DNA from: JANSWP01 sp041941305
GTDB lineage: Bacteria; Bacteroidota; Bacteroidia; Chitinophagales; Saprospiraceae
Direction: 5' to 3'
NCBI GenBank assembly: GCA_041941305.1
Contig: JBGTQJ010000005.1
Location: 1 to 64,000, forward strand
Length of the DNA stretch: 64,000 nt
The number at the start of each line of letters is the position of its first letter. The first letter of the stretch is position 1. This document shows, one piece after another, positions 8,409-17,819 of this stretch. The notes under the pieces were generated by a model. It did not search any database, had not been told where the DNA came from, and saw only the letters and a list, made by a program, of their open reading frames with translations. The translations under genes and the position numbers were made by a program.

Positions 8409-11400
8409 ATGTTAGCTCTCAAATGTTTAAAAACGCTATTTTTTGTAATGTGCTTTTTGGCTCACACCTCTATGTATGCTCAAAGTCCAATTACTGCACC
8501 TACAATTTGGACGGATGTCATTGAACCCTCCATTGCAGAAAGTTCAAATCTTGAACGACCCATCATCCCTTTAAAGTACCGTACGATTTCGGCAGATGTC
8601 GTGGAAATGAAGGGCTTCCTTCAAAATGTTCCAAAAAGATTTAGTGAAGCTGCTGAAAGTACAACAGCTATTTTGGAACTCCCTATGCCAGATGGCAAAA
8701 TGAAATCTTTTAAAATTGCCGAAACTGCCGTAATGCACGCGGATTTGGCAAAAAAATATCCTGAAATCAAAACCTATGCAGGTATTGGAATTGATGATCC
8801 TTCTGCAACCATGAGTTTGACCATCCACTCTTCAGGAATTCGAGCGACCATTCTTTCAAATAAACACAAAACGATTAATATTCGACCCTATGCAACCGGT
8901 ATGAAAAATACTTGTATGAGCTTTTTTGTAAATGATTTGGATGCACAGGATGCAGAAAGTTGGGAATGCGGAGTTTTGGAAGAGGTAAAAGAACAAGAGC
9001 AAAATCAGGCAGAATCTTCTGGCGATTGCAAATTGAGAACCTACGAATTGGCCTTAGCCTGCACAGGTGGTTACGCAGGAAAACATGGCGGTACAAAAAA
9101 TAGTGTCATGGACGAAATGGTTTCAACAGTAGCCAACCTCAACACCCGTTTGGAGAGGGAGGCTGGTGTAAGACTGGAGTTAGTACCTGACAACGATGAT
9201 TTGATATTTTTAAATGCAGGTTCAGATCCTTATACCGAAGGAGACAATTCCGCAATGATTAATGAAAATCAAACTACCTGCAATAACATTATTGGTGCAA
9301 GTGATTATGATATAGGACACTTGCTAAGCGTAACAGGTGGAGGATTAGCAGGTGTTGGCGTCATTTGTAAAGACAATAGCAAAGCACGGGCAGTGAGTGG
9401 TAGTGGCAATCCAACCGGCTATTATTTTGAAACCATTGTCTTGCATGAAATGGGGCATCAATTCAGCGCACGACATACCCAGAACAATGATTGCAATAGA
9501 ACTGATTTTACCGCAAGAGAGCCTGGAAGTGGTTCTACAATTATGAGCTACGCAGGAGTCTGTGCTCCTAATGTACAATTTCCGGCAGATGATTATTATC
9601 ATGCCATCAGCCTTGAGCAAATTCAAAATTATACAATAAACAGTACAGGTAATAACTGTCCGGTGACTCAGGATATCGGCAATGTACTACCATCTGTAAG
9701 TGTGGGTCCAGATAATACTTTGCCAACAGATACTTATTTCGAATTGGAAGGAATATACACGAATCCTGATGGAGACCCCCAGACTTTTGTTTGGGAACAA
9801 ATGGACAACGAAATAACTACAGCCCCTCCAGTTTCAACAGCCACTGGAGGACCGGTTTTTCGTTCTGTTGAACCGGGAGATGATCCCATCCGAGTTTTCC
9901 CTAATATACAGGCTATCCTGGATGGAGAGACTCCTGAATGGGAAGTCTTGCCTTCAGTTAACAGAAGCATGAATTTCCGATTCAATCTTCGCGATATCCA
10001 TGATGGCATAGGTTGTGCTCATGATGACGATGTAGCATTGGAATTTTGGGATCCTCCATCTAATCAGCATTTTAGAGTTTTAGAACCTGAAACACTCATA
10101 ACCTGGTTTGTGGGAGACCTAATGCCTGTACAATGGACACCTGCAGATACTGACAAAGCTCCAGTAAATAGTACTGGAGTAGATATTTTTCTTTCTACAG
10201 ATGGAGGTTATACCTATCCTGTTTTGTTGGCAGAAAATGTGCCCAATGCATCAGGTATTTATGAAGTAGAAGTACCAAATTTGATTGGCACTCAAAATCG
10301 AATAAAAGTAAAAGGGCATGGCAATTATTTTTTCGATATCTCTGATTCCGATTTTTCAATTGAAGAGCCGCCGGTGCCTACCTTCTTGTTTACAGTATCA
10401 CCTTTTGATTATCTGGTTTGTAGTGAAGAATCTCCTGAGGTGAGTTATGACTTAACTTTACTTTCTATCGCTGGATTTTCAGAGGAAGTCAGCTTTGATG
10501 TGGAAGGCTTGCCCAATGGAGCGACAGTAGATTTCAATCCCGAAGTTTTGACTCCTGAAGGAATCGTTGAAATGACCATCGGAAATTTACCGAATGGCGA
10601 GGAGGGTTTTTTTGAAATCACCGTCAATGCTACCTCTGCAACCGAGAGTCGTAGTGTCATGGTGGAATTGGAAATCGTACACCCAGGGGTAGAAACTACT
10701 AAATTATTAAGTCCGGCAAACGGTTTGGGTGAGGCGCCCTTAGCTACAGAACTGAATTGGGAAGTGGTACCCGAATCAGAAGGCTATTATCTCGAAATCG
10801 CTACCAATCCCTCATTTGGAGCTAGTATCATTGTGGATACGATGGTTATGGATACTAATTTCATGACCTCAAACTTGGACCCTTTTACTGTTTATTATTG
10901 GAGAGTGCGTGGCAACAACCTATGTGGTAAAAGTGATGCATCCGAGTTTTTTGCTTTTCAAACAATCGGAAGTTATTGTCAGTCTTTTGCTGCTGAGGAT
11001 ACCCCTGTTCAAATTGACCAGCAATCAACTACCTGGCCACTTTTGGATACCTCGAAAATAGTTGTGCCAATTGACCTTGATGTAGTCGATATCAATATTT
11101 CGGCTTTCAATATTACCCATACCTATGTAGCGGACATGATAGGTCGTTTGATTTCGCCATCGGGAGAATCTATTATGTTATTTCATCAGCCAGGCTTTCC
11201 GGCTTCGCCATTTGGTTGCAATCGACCTTTTATAGATTGTACGTTTGATGATGAGGCTGAATTTACAGCCGATGATTTTGAAAATACCTGCAATATCATC
11301 CCTCCTGCAATCACTGGAAATTTCCAAACGATGGATCCGCTCTCTAATTTTCTTGGCGAAAGCATTCAGGGAGAATGGCAATTAGAAATTCAGGATATGT

Positions 11401-14400
11401 TTATCGGCGCTTCAGGTGGCTGGATTGAAAATTGGGAATTAGAGTTTTGTGTAGCACCTCCTGCTACGCCGGACTTAAGCCAACAGGCCTTGCAAGTATT
11501 AAAAGGGGATAGCCAAAATATTTCCAATACTTTTCTGAGTACTATAAAGATGGACATGCCTGCTGCCGAAATTATTTACACAATTCTTTCTCTTCCTTTA
11601 AATGGAGTTTTGTACATCAATGGAATGGAGGCAGCCATTGGCGACCAATTTTCACAAGAAGATGTAGATAATGAATTGATTAGTTACACACATGATGACT
11701 CTGATACGGATGATGATAGTTTTGATTTTGATGTATTGGATAGCGAGAATATCTGGCTTGCGGCACAGACCTTTGAAATTCTGATTGTGGACCTTCCTTC
11801 TGCCATCGCTACTTTGGTTTCTGATATTGATTGTCATGATGCTAATAATGGTCAAATTGAAGGACAAGCTTCCGGAGGTCTTTTGCCATACGAATACAGC
11901 ATTGATGGAACCAATTTCCAGGCTAGCAATGTATTTGATAATCTTTCTGAAGGGATCTATACCCTGATTGTAAAAGATGGCAATGGTAATACTGCAACTG
12001 CAAGTCAGGTTACCATTACCAATCCACCAGCTATAATGGGTTCGACTTCCGTAGATGCATATAATGTTACAGTTACTGCTAGTGGTGGAACCGGAAGTCT
12101 GGAATACAGCTACGATGGCCAAAATTTCCAAAGCAATAATGTCCTGGTCGTTCCCGGACCAAATATTTATGGCATCACAATACGGGATGAAAATGGATGT
12201 GAATTGAGCCTGTCGGCTGAAACTATTTTTACTGCAAGTTCTATGCAAACGAGTTCAATTAGCTGTTATGAAGGCAATGATGGAGCATTATCTGTCTCAG
12301 TTACAGGTGGTGCACCTGGCTTCGAATACAGTTTGAATGGGCAAAATTTCCAGGACGAAAATGTCTTTGACAATTTATCTGCAGGAACCTACACAGTCAC
12401 AGTGAAAGATGCTGCTGGATATGCATTCACAACCAATTCCGTGACACTCACAGACCCTCCTGAATTGACTATTTTTGCAACCACCAATGATTTTGAAATT
12501 ATCGCAACGGGAGGTGGCGGAACCGGAAATCTGGAATACAGTATCGATGGTCAAAATTTCCAGTCAAGCAATGTTTTTAATGTTGTGAATAATGGAAATT
12601 ATATGATTACTGTCCGTGACGAAAATGATTGTGAGGCAAATACAAGTGTCGAAGTCTCTGTAAATACACTCATCGTGTCTGTGAATTTGGTGAATGACAT
12701 TTCCTGCCATGATGAAAACGATGGATCTATTACAACAACTGTTTCTGGTGGACAAAGTCCATATCAATACAGCATTGATGGAAATAATTATCAGGACAGT
12801 CCAACTTTTGATAATCTTTCGGCAGGAACTTACACCATTACAATTTTAGATAACGAAGGATTTACCAAGTCAACAAATTCGGTGACGATTACCAATCCTC
12901 CATTGCTGACCTTATCTACATCTACCAATGATTTTGAAATTACAGCAAACGGAAATGGGGGAACAGGCAATTTACAGTATAGCATTGATGGTCAAAATTT
13001 CCAAAGCAACAACGTATTTATAGTCCAGGGCAATGGAGCCTATACCGTTACCGTCCGTGATCAAAATGGTTGTTTGGCTACAGAAGATGTGACCATTGCC
13101 GTAAATACTTTAATTGTTTCCGCAAGTTTGGTTGATGAAATTTCCTGCCACAATGCAAGCGATGGGAGCGTTGAAGCGACTGTCTCTGGTGGAACTATGC
13201 CCTACCAATACAGCATTGATGGACAAAATTATCAGGATGAAGCTTTGTTTGAAAACCTCTCTGCCGGAACCTATACCATTACAGTTTTGGACGCTGAAGG
13301 ATTTACTCTGGAAACAAATGAAGTAACGATTGTAAACCCACTTGCTTTAATGGCTACAACAACAGTAGATGGCTACGACATTACAGTAAATGCCTCTGGA
13401 GGAACTGGAACGCTGTTTTATAGTATTGACGGCGTATTTTATCAGGAAGAAAATGTATTCCCTTGTAATTCAAATGGCAGTTACACTGTGATTATTCTTG
13501 ATGAAAACCAATGCTTGTTGAATGTACAGGCAGAGGTAAATGTAGCTCCACTTTCTGCAATAATTTCAGAAGAACCGGCATCCTGTTTCGGAATGGCAGA
13601 TGGAAGTTTGACAGTGCAGGCTTCTGGAGGTGTTCCTCCTTATCAATACAGTCTTGATGATGTAAATTATCAGGATGAACCAACTTTTGATAATCTTCCA
13701 GCTGGACAGCTTTCTGTCTTTACGAAGGACGCTTGTGGGTTTACGATATTCAATATTGCTATGGTTTTTGAACCGCTAGCATTATCACTTTCAGGTTCTG
13801 TTTTAGGTCCAATTATCACGGTTAATGGAGATGGAGGTACACTTCCTTATCAATATAGCATAGACGGCGTTAATTTTCAGGATGAAAATGAATTTGGTCC
13901 GCTTGACCCAGGTGTTTATGATATCCTGATCGTGGATGCGAATGGCTGTGAAAGTACAGGAAACTTTGAAGTGACTTACGAAATGATGTCATTTGGCAAT
14001 GTCATCATTGGAGATTTCAATTGTGAGGATTGGCTCACGACTATGGAAGTTTGCGTAAATGGAGGGGAAGCACCTTATACATACGAAATTGTTCCCGATA
14101 CCATAATCGCAGAGATGGTCTCTGGAACCTGTGATTTCAACCTGGCTTTTGAAATTGGTAATGGAACTTTTGAACTCACAGTTACAGATAATTTGGGTTA
14201 TTCTGTTTTAAATAGTTTAACTGTTACGCAGCCAGATCCTTTGGATATTGAACTTACTGTTGATGGAAACGATATTGATGTAAATCCAACAGGTGGTACT
14301 CCTCCTTATGTTATTCTGGTCAATGGACAAGACCCTATGGGGCCATTGAATGATTTACCCAATGGTACTTATGTTATCGAAATTGAAGATTCTAATGGTT

Positions 14401-14702
14401 GCACAGATACAGAGACAGTGGTCATCACCAGGACGAGAGAAGCACTTAAAGACTTTGGTTTTGAGATTATGCCAAACCCCAGTGATGGCAAAGTGTTGTT
14501 GCAATTCCAAAATTCAATTTCCAAAGACCTGGTTATCAAAGTGATGGATGAGTTGGGCAGAACAGTTTTTGAAGGTCAATGGGAAAAAACTGAAGGATTG
14601 GAAAAATCATTGGATTTGGAATGGCTTGCAAATGGGGTATATCAAATTGTCTTGACGGAGGGTGAATTCCTGGGAAGTAAAAAGCTTGTAGTTGTCAAAT
14701 AA
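8409..14702 (+). CDS. giant secreted metalloprotease with P-domain, SprB-like repeats and T9SS sorting domain
   Basis: About 2,100 residues. Positions below count from an upstream GTG at 8385, which has AAAGGAG before it; the ATG at 8409 gives a cleaner signal peptide and is preferred. Domain order: signal peptide, reprolysin-type propeptide (to about 200), zinc metalloprotease with HEMGHQFSARH (zinc ligands His354, His358, His364) and a Met-turn TIMSYAG, Ig-like or fibronectin-like modules, a proprotein-convertase-type P-domain (about 863-1024), a cadherin/CSPG-like module, then about twelve 70-residue SprB-like repeats (1145-2015). A type A T9SS C-terminal domain (FGFEIMPNPSDGK... to KKLVVVK) ends the protein. 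It should be exported by the Sec and T9SS systems and anchored or released at the surface, acting as a protease or adhesin. It stands alone with no operon partner. Confidence 0.88.
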   Translation: MLALKCLKTLFFVMCFLAHTSMYAQSPITAPTIWTDVIEPSIAESSNLERPIIPLKYRTISADVVEMKGFLQNVPKRFSEAAESTTAILELPMPDGKMKSFKIAETAVMHADLAKKYPEIKTYAGIGIDDPSATMSLTIHSSGIRATILSNKHKTINIRPYATGMKNTCMSFFVNDLDAQDAESWECGVLEEVKEQEQNQAESSGDCKLRTYELALACTGGYAGKHGGTKNSVMDEMVSTVANLNTRLEREAGVRLELVPDNDDLIFLNAGSDPYTEGDNSAMINENQTTCNNIIGASDYDIGHLLSVTGGGLAGVGVICKDNSKARAVSGSGNPTGYYFETIVLHEMGHQFSARHTQNNDCNRTDFTAREPGSGSTIMSYAGVCAPNVQFPADDYYHAISLEQIQNYTINSTGNNCPVTQDIGNVLPSVSVGPDNTLPTDTYFELEGIYTNPDGDPQTFVWEQMDNEITTAPPVSTATGGPVFRSVEPGDDPIRVFPNIQAILDGETPEWEVLPSVNRSMNFRFNLRDIHDGIGCAHDDDVALEFWDPPSNQHFRVLEPETLITWFVGDLMPVQWTPADTDKAPVNSTGVDIFLSTDGGYTYPVLLAENVPNASGIYEVEVPNLIGTQNRIKVKGHGNYFFDISDSDFSIEEPPVPTFLFTVSPFDYLVCSEESPEVSYDLTLLSIAGFSEEVSFDVEGLPNGATVDFNPEVLTPEGIVEMTIGNLPNGEEGFFEITVNATSATESRSVMVELEIVHPGVETTKLLSPANGLGEAPLATELNWEVVPESEGYYLEIATNPSFGASIIVDTMVMDTNFMTSNLDPFTVYYWRVRGNNLCGKSDASEFFAFQTIGSYCQSFAAEDTPVQIDQQSTTWPLLDTSKIVVPIDLDVVDINISAFNITHTYVADMIGRLISPSGESIMLFHQPGFPASPFGCNRPFIDCTFDDEAEFTADDFENTCNIIPPAITGNFQTMDPLSNFLGESIQGEWQLEIQDMFIGASGGWIENWELEFCVAPPATPDLSQQALQVLKGDSQNISNTFLSTIKMDMPAAEIIYTILSLPLNGVLYINGMEAAIGDQFSQEDVDNELISYTHDDSDTDDDSFDFDVLDSENIWLAAQTFEILIVDLPSAIATLVSDIDCHDANNGQIEGQASGGLLPYEYSIDGTNFQASNVFDNLSEGIYTLIVKDGNGNTATASQVTITNPPAIMGSTSVDAYNVTVTASGGTGSLEYSYDGQNFQSNNVLVVPGPNIYGITIRDENGCELSLSAETIFTASSMQTSSISCYEGNDGALSVSVTGGAPGFEYSLNGQNFQDENVFDNLSAGTYTVTVKDAAGYAFTTNSVTLTDPPELTIFATTNDFEIIATGGGGTGNLEYSIDGQNFQSSNVFNVVNNGNYMITVRDENDCEANTSVEVSVNTLIVSVNLVNDISCHDENDGSITTTVSGGQSPYQYSIDGNNYQDSPTFDNLSAGTYTITILDNEGFTKSTNSVTITNPPLLTLSTSTNDFEITANGNGGTGNLQYSIDGQNFQSNNVFIVQGNGAYTVTVRDQNGCLATEDVTIAVNTLIVSASLVDEISCHNASDGSVEATVSGGTMPYQYSIDGQNYQDEALFENLSAGTYTITVLDAEGFTLETNEVTIVNPLALMATTTVDGYDITVNASGGTGTLFYSIDGVFYQEENVFPCNSNGSYTVIILDENQCLLNVQAEVNVAPLSAIISEEPASCFGMADGSLTVQASGGVPPYQYSLDDVNYQDEPTFDNLPAGQLSVFTKDACGFTIFNIAMVFEPLALSLSGSVLGPIITVNGDGGTLPYQYSIDGVNFQDENEFGPLDPGVYDILIVDANGCESTGNFEVTYEMMSFGNVIIGDFNCEDWLTTMEVCVNGGEAPYTYEIVPDTIIAEMVSGTCDFNLAFEIGNGTFELTVTDNLGYSVLNSLTVTQPDPLDIELTVDGNDIDVNPTGGTPPYVILVNGQDPMGPLNDLPNGTYVIEIEDSNGCTDTETVVITRTREALKDFGFEIMPNPSDGKVLLQFQNSISKDLVIKVMDELGRTVFEGQWEKTEGLEKSLDLEWLANGVYQIVLTEGEFLGSKKLVVVK
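11809..14430 (+). repeat. twelve alternating A/B SprB-like protein repeats
   Basis: Inside the metalloprotease gene, units of about 70 residues share PYQYSIDGxNFQ and AGTYTxTVxD. They alternate in two types: A units carry a Cys and a (N/S)DG motif near the start, while B units lack that start but end in an (D/E)NGC-type motif. Nucleotide similarity between units is high in the YSIDGQNFQ region. Confidence 0.8.
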
Positions 14703-14796
14703 AGGGTTAAACATGGATCATCCCCCCAAAGGAGCAGGCTGAATTTTTGAGTAAGTGCTTAAAGCATTGATTTTCAATCGCTTATTTAATATGTTT

Positions 14797-14853
14797 TTGT
14801 TATCGCTTGTCAGTTGTCCGTTGGATTAACCGACAACTGACAAGCGATAACAA
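14797..14853. repeat. perfect 22-bp inverted repeat built of heptads
   Basis: Arms 14797-14818 and 14832-14853 are perfect inverted copies around a 13-nt loop. The right arm reads as heptads (CGACAAC TGACAAG ...) related to the heptad array at 19691-19772. There is no T tract after it, so it is not a standard terminator. It may be a REP-like element. Confidence 0.75.
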
Positions 14854-14949
14854 ATTGATTATCACCGATTTGAGTTATTTTTCTTTGCCCGGTCAATTTT
14901 ACATGCAAAATTAGGGATGATTCATGTCTCTCAATATGCACATTATGTA

Positions 14950-14979
14950 TTTGGGGCAAAAAATAATTCCCTACATTTG
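14950..14979 (+). promoter_or_regulatory. putative promoter of the gene at 15013
   Basis: TTTG at 14950-14953 and TACATTTG at 14972-14979 with an 18-bp spacer match the Bacteroidota housekeeping consensus closely. The ATG lies 33 bp further on. Confidence 0.7.
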
Positions 14980-15012
14980 GTCAGACGTAAACTACAAAAC
15001 CAACATTGAACT

Positions 15013-15888
15013 ATGAGTAATCCTGCCAATTCTAACTCTACAAGTAGACTCACAAGTGAAGATATCGTCATCATTGTTGTTATGGCCTTTGGTTTTTTAG
15101 GAGGCCTAGCCATATTAAAGTTGAATTACCAACCTATCATTGTATCGGTGCTATTTGGAACCGGAATCGCGTCCTTAATTTATCGTTTCCTGGGAGGCAT
15201 CGAAAACACAACCACAATTACGTTGGGACCAGTCAAATTGGTGGGAGCCTTGGCTGCCTTGATAGGAGCTGCCTGGATAATAAATATGAAACTGGAAGAG
15301 CAAACCGGCATGGGACCAAAACTAAGTATACAACCGGCACCACATTCCTGGTTTGGAATGGGAACAAAGGGGAATCCGGTGACTGTAAAAATTATGGAAG
15401 ATAGCATTGCACCACCTGATAATGGGCTTACTGCAAATCGCTTGATCATGAAAAGTGGCAAAGAACAAATAAAAGTATTTGGAGCGCAAAATCCGAAATT
15501 TCAATTAGGGTTTTTAGGGAAGAGTGATTTTGAGGATTTCGGAGAAGATGGGCTATTCAATAAGTTTCCCAAATACATGCAAAATTTTGTGACTACAGAT
15601 GAATTGCATCCAGATGATTCCCCAGTCAGCTTCAAACGCGATAACTTACCTTTCAAGCTCAATGTAACTTCATTTGGTGGAGGCAACTCCTATTATCAAT
15701 TACTTAGTCTGACAGACAATTCTGTTTTGCATGAAGGTAAAATCAATACGCGTGGTGCTGAAATCGTAAAGTTGCTCAGCCGGCATTTCATAGTCAGCGT
15801 TTTTTCAGTCAATCATCAAAGAAAAGAAAAAAAACAGTACGCCCGTTTCATGGTAGGAGAGCTTTCTCCGGTATTATCATTTGAGTAA
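15013..15888 (+). CDS. membrane-anchored protein of unknown function
   Basis: A 291-residue protein. Three hydrophobic helices lie near the N-terminus (about residues 17-38, 41-60, 72-90), followed by a soluble domain of about 190 residues. The soluble part contains PHSWFGMGTKGNPVTVKIMED and several Lys/Gly-rich turns, and looks beta-rich. I do not recognise a family. It has its own well-formed promoter and no close partner; the next gene starts 126 bp downstream with its own -7-like element. Confidence 0.65.
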   Translation: MSNPANSNSTSRLTSEDIVIIVVMAFGFLGGLAILKLNYQPIIVSVLFGTGIASLIYRFLGGIENTTTITLGPVKLVGALAALIGAAWIINMKLEEQTGMGPKLSIQPAPHSWFGMGTKGNPVTVKIMEDSIAPPDNGLTANRLIMKSGKEQIKVFGAQNPKFQLGFLGKSDFEDFGEDGLFNKFPKYMQNFVTTDELHPDDSPVSFKRDNLPFKLNVTSFGGGNSYYQLLSLTDNSVLHEGKINTRGAEIVKLLSRHFIVSVFSVNHQRKEKKQYARFMVGELSPVLSFE

Positions 15889-15906
15889 TTCATTTTTGTT
15901 TAACAG

Positions 15907-15914
15907 TAACTTTG
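15907..15914 (+). promoter_or_regulatory. putative -7 element of the gene at 16015
   Basis: TAACTTTG fits TAnnTTTG. A TTTG at 15880-15883 is a possible -33 element with a rather long 23-bp spacer. Confidence 0.45.
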
Positions 15915-16014
15915 TGTTGTAGTGGTTGTTTTTTTTGTTGGGGATATACTTCAACATAAAAAGAAAACCAACAATACATCGTTCAAAACATATAACATTA
16001 AAAGTACTCTCCTT

Positions 16015-16449
16015 ATGAAAAAAATTATTATCTGCCTTTTAATTTTTACAAGTACCAACCTTTTTAGTCAAGTTGAAATGAAAACGAATCCTGTTGCCCT
16101 CCTTTTTGAAATTGGACTTCTTTCTTTAGAATACAATAATCAAAAAGATTGGGGAGGGGAAATAGATTTGGGCTTTGGACAAGATTTTTTTGTTGCTTAC
16201 GTGACGGGAAAACATTATTTCAATCCAAAACGTGGAGCAGACAAATTTAATGTAGGTGTATTTGCCGGTGGATTTAGTGCTGATGGAGATAGTGGTGGTG
16301 GACTAGGTTTTTTTGCAGGATACAAGGCTGTTTCTGAAAAAAATATTCTTCTTGAGATTGCTTATGGCATAGGTAGAGATTTTGGAGATTCCGGTATTGG
16401 TATTTTGCCATATGCCAAATTTCATCTTGGCTATCGGTTTCAGAAGTAA
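16015..16449 (+). CDS. small outer-membrane beta-barrel-like protein
   Basis: A 144-residue protein with a clear signal peptide (MKKIIICLLIFTSTNLFSQ), then alternating hydrophobic strands and Gly-rich turns ending in the aromatic C-terminus YRF-QK, as in small eight-stranded outer-membrane barrels. The frame is open upstream to 15922, but that extension overlaps the promoter and would bury the signal peptide, so the ATG at 16015 is chosen. The strand pattern resembles DUF3575-type proteins. No function is assigned. Confidence 0.7.
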   Translation: MKKIIICLLIFTSTNLFSQVEMKTNPVALLFEIGLLSLEYNNQKDWGGEIDLGFGQDFFVAYVTGKHYFNPKRGADKFNVGVFAGGFSADGDSGGGLGFFAGYKAVSEKNILLEIAYGIGRDFGDSGIGILPYAKFHLGYRFQK

Positions 16450-16473
16450 TTTCTAGACCTCTTATCCGAAATA

Positions 16474-16974
16474 ATGAAAAATCAACGTCTTGGGTCATTC
16501 GTAACATTTCTTGCGCTGCTTTTTGTTCTTTGGTTTTATTCAAACCGAAATTCAAAGAGTGGGATTCCTCAACATCTTGTCAATAACCCCGAATACGAAG
16601 CAGGAAAAGACGCCAAAAATGTTTTTGGTAGTGCCCTGCAAATTTGTTCCACTGAACCAATGACCGGGTATTTCAGATCTGGCAAATGTCAAACAGGGGA
16701 ATATGACTTCTGCAGACACACCCTATGTGCAGAAATGACTGCTGATTTTTTGAAATACACAAAGGATCTTGGAAATGATTTAAGTACTCCAAAGGGCAAA
16801 TTTCCAGGCTTGCAGGAGGGAGATTATTGGTGTTTATGTGTGTCCCGTTGGATGGAAGCAATGAAAGACGGAGTCCCACCCCCTGTATTATTGCATGCGA
16901 CTCATGAGGAGGTTTTGGAATATGTACCTTTAGAGGCATTGAGTAAGGAAGCTGTTTATTTGAAGGAGAATTAA
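16474..16974 (+). CDS. DUF2237-family protein with N-terminal membrane anchor
   Basis: A 166-residue protein. Residues 48-155 match the DUF2237 family, with the conserved order CSTEPMTGYFRSGKC, HTLCAEMT, FLKYTKDLGNDLSTP, FPGLQEGDYWCLCVSRW, and HATHEEVLEYVPLEAL. DUF2237 proteins have no experimentally settled role. Family members I know are cytosolic and about 120 residues. Here an extra N-terminal segment (residues 8-25) is strongly hydrophobic and should act as a membrane anchor or uncleaved signal. The gene converges on recO with only 2 bp between the stop codons. Confidence 0.82.
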   Translation: MKNQRLGSFVTFLALLFVLWFYSNRNSKSGIPQHLVNNPEYEAGKDAKNVFGSALQICSTEPMTGYFRSGKCQTGEYDFCRHTLCAEMTADFLKYTKDLGNDLSTPKGKFPGLQEGDYWCLCVSRWMEAMKDGVPPPVLLHATHEEVLEYVPLEALSKEAVYLKEN

Positions 16975-16976
16975 AT

Positions 16977-17699
16977 CTATTCCAGGACTTCGCTTAAGAC
17001 TACGTGTGCATAAATCGTTGGGAAATTTTCGATATGTAGTTGATAATAAGTCAAAAGATTGCGAAGCAAATCGGCTCGCATTTGCCGATTCATATTTACA
17101 TATTGGCAGGTTTCCAAAGATGCATTTAACAACTCACTCATTTTATGGCCTAAGTCCGCTTTTAAAAAATGAATGGGAGAGGGAGTCGAAGTGAAATACC
17201 CTTCTTTTAAATCAAAAAAGGGAGTTTCATCCTGGTATTCACCTCCAGGCAAAAAACCAAGAAAAGCTGACAATTCCAGCATGAAATACAAATGCACATT
17301 TGCAAAAGAATGCTCCGTTTGATCCAGAAACTGAAAACTTTTAAAAAGGAACTGAAATAGCGGAGGATTCTCTTCGGTTTCTCTGAGCGTTTTTCTGACA
17401 ATCTCTATCATAAATTGACCAACGGCACTTCTTCTGACATCAAAAGGTAAGGATTGATAGATATGTGCTGATTTGATCTCCTTTATTCTCGTTAGATCCC
17501 TATCATCGCGATGGTAAGCTACTATTTCTACTAAAGACATGATTTGTAATAAGCTGGCACTTACTTTGGCTTTTTTCTGCCGTACACCACTAATAATATA
17601 AGACCGCAAGCCTTTTTCCTCCGTATAAATATCCACAATCAAGCTGGATTCAGAATATTTTTTTGCGTGAAAAACTATGCCACGAGTTTTGATAAGCAT
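16977..17699 (-). CDS. recO: DNA repair protein RecO
   Basis: A 240-residue RecO. It has an N-terminal OB-fold domain (KTRGIVFHAKKYSESSLIVDIYTEEKGLRSYIISGVR, quoted as its first 80 residues' core in two parts: KTRGIVFHAKKYSESS and EEKGLRSYIISGVR) followed by the helical C-terminal domain. RecO loads RecA on SSB-coated DNA together with RecR in the RecFOR pathway. The four zinc-binding cysteines of many RecO proteins are absent around residues 150-175, where FLPGGEYQDETPFF is found instead. To my knowledge this is common in the Bacteroidota. It lies downstream of cdsA on the same strand, 120 bp away. Confidence 0.88.
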   Translation of the reverse strand: MLIKTRGIVFHAKKYSESSLIVDIYTEEKGLRSYIISGVRQKKAKVSASLLQIMSLVEIVAYHRDDRDLTRIKEIKSAHIYQSLPFDVRRSAVGQFMIEIVRKTLRETEENPPLFQFLFKSFQFLDQTEHSFANVHLYFMLELSAFLGFLPGGEYQDETPFFDLKEGYFTSTPSPIHFLKADLGHKMSELLNASLETCQYVNMNRQMRADLLRNLLTYYQLHIENFPTIYAHVVLSEVLE

Positions 17700-17819
17700 A
17701 ATTCTGTCAGTTGTGTTGCGTCAGGTGTTGAACTTTGTTTAAAATTAGATCAAAACCCAATTTGAGACTCAAACTAGGATCAATAATCTCATAAAATATT
17801 TTGCCAACTGCCAACAGCA

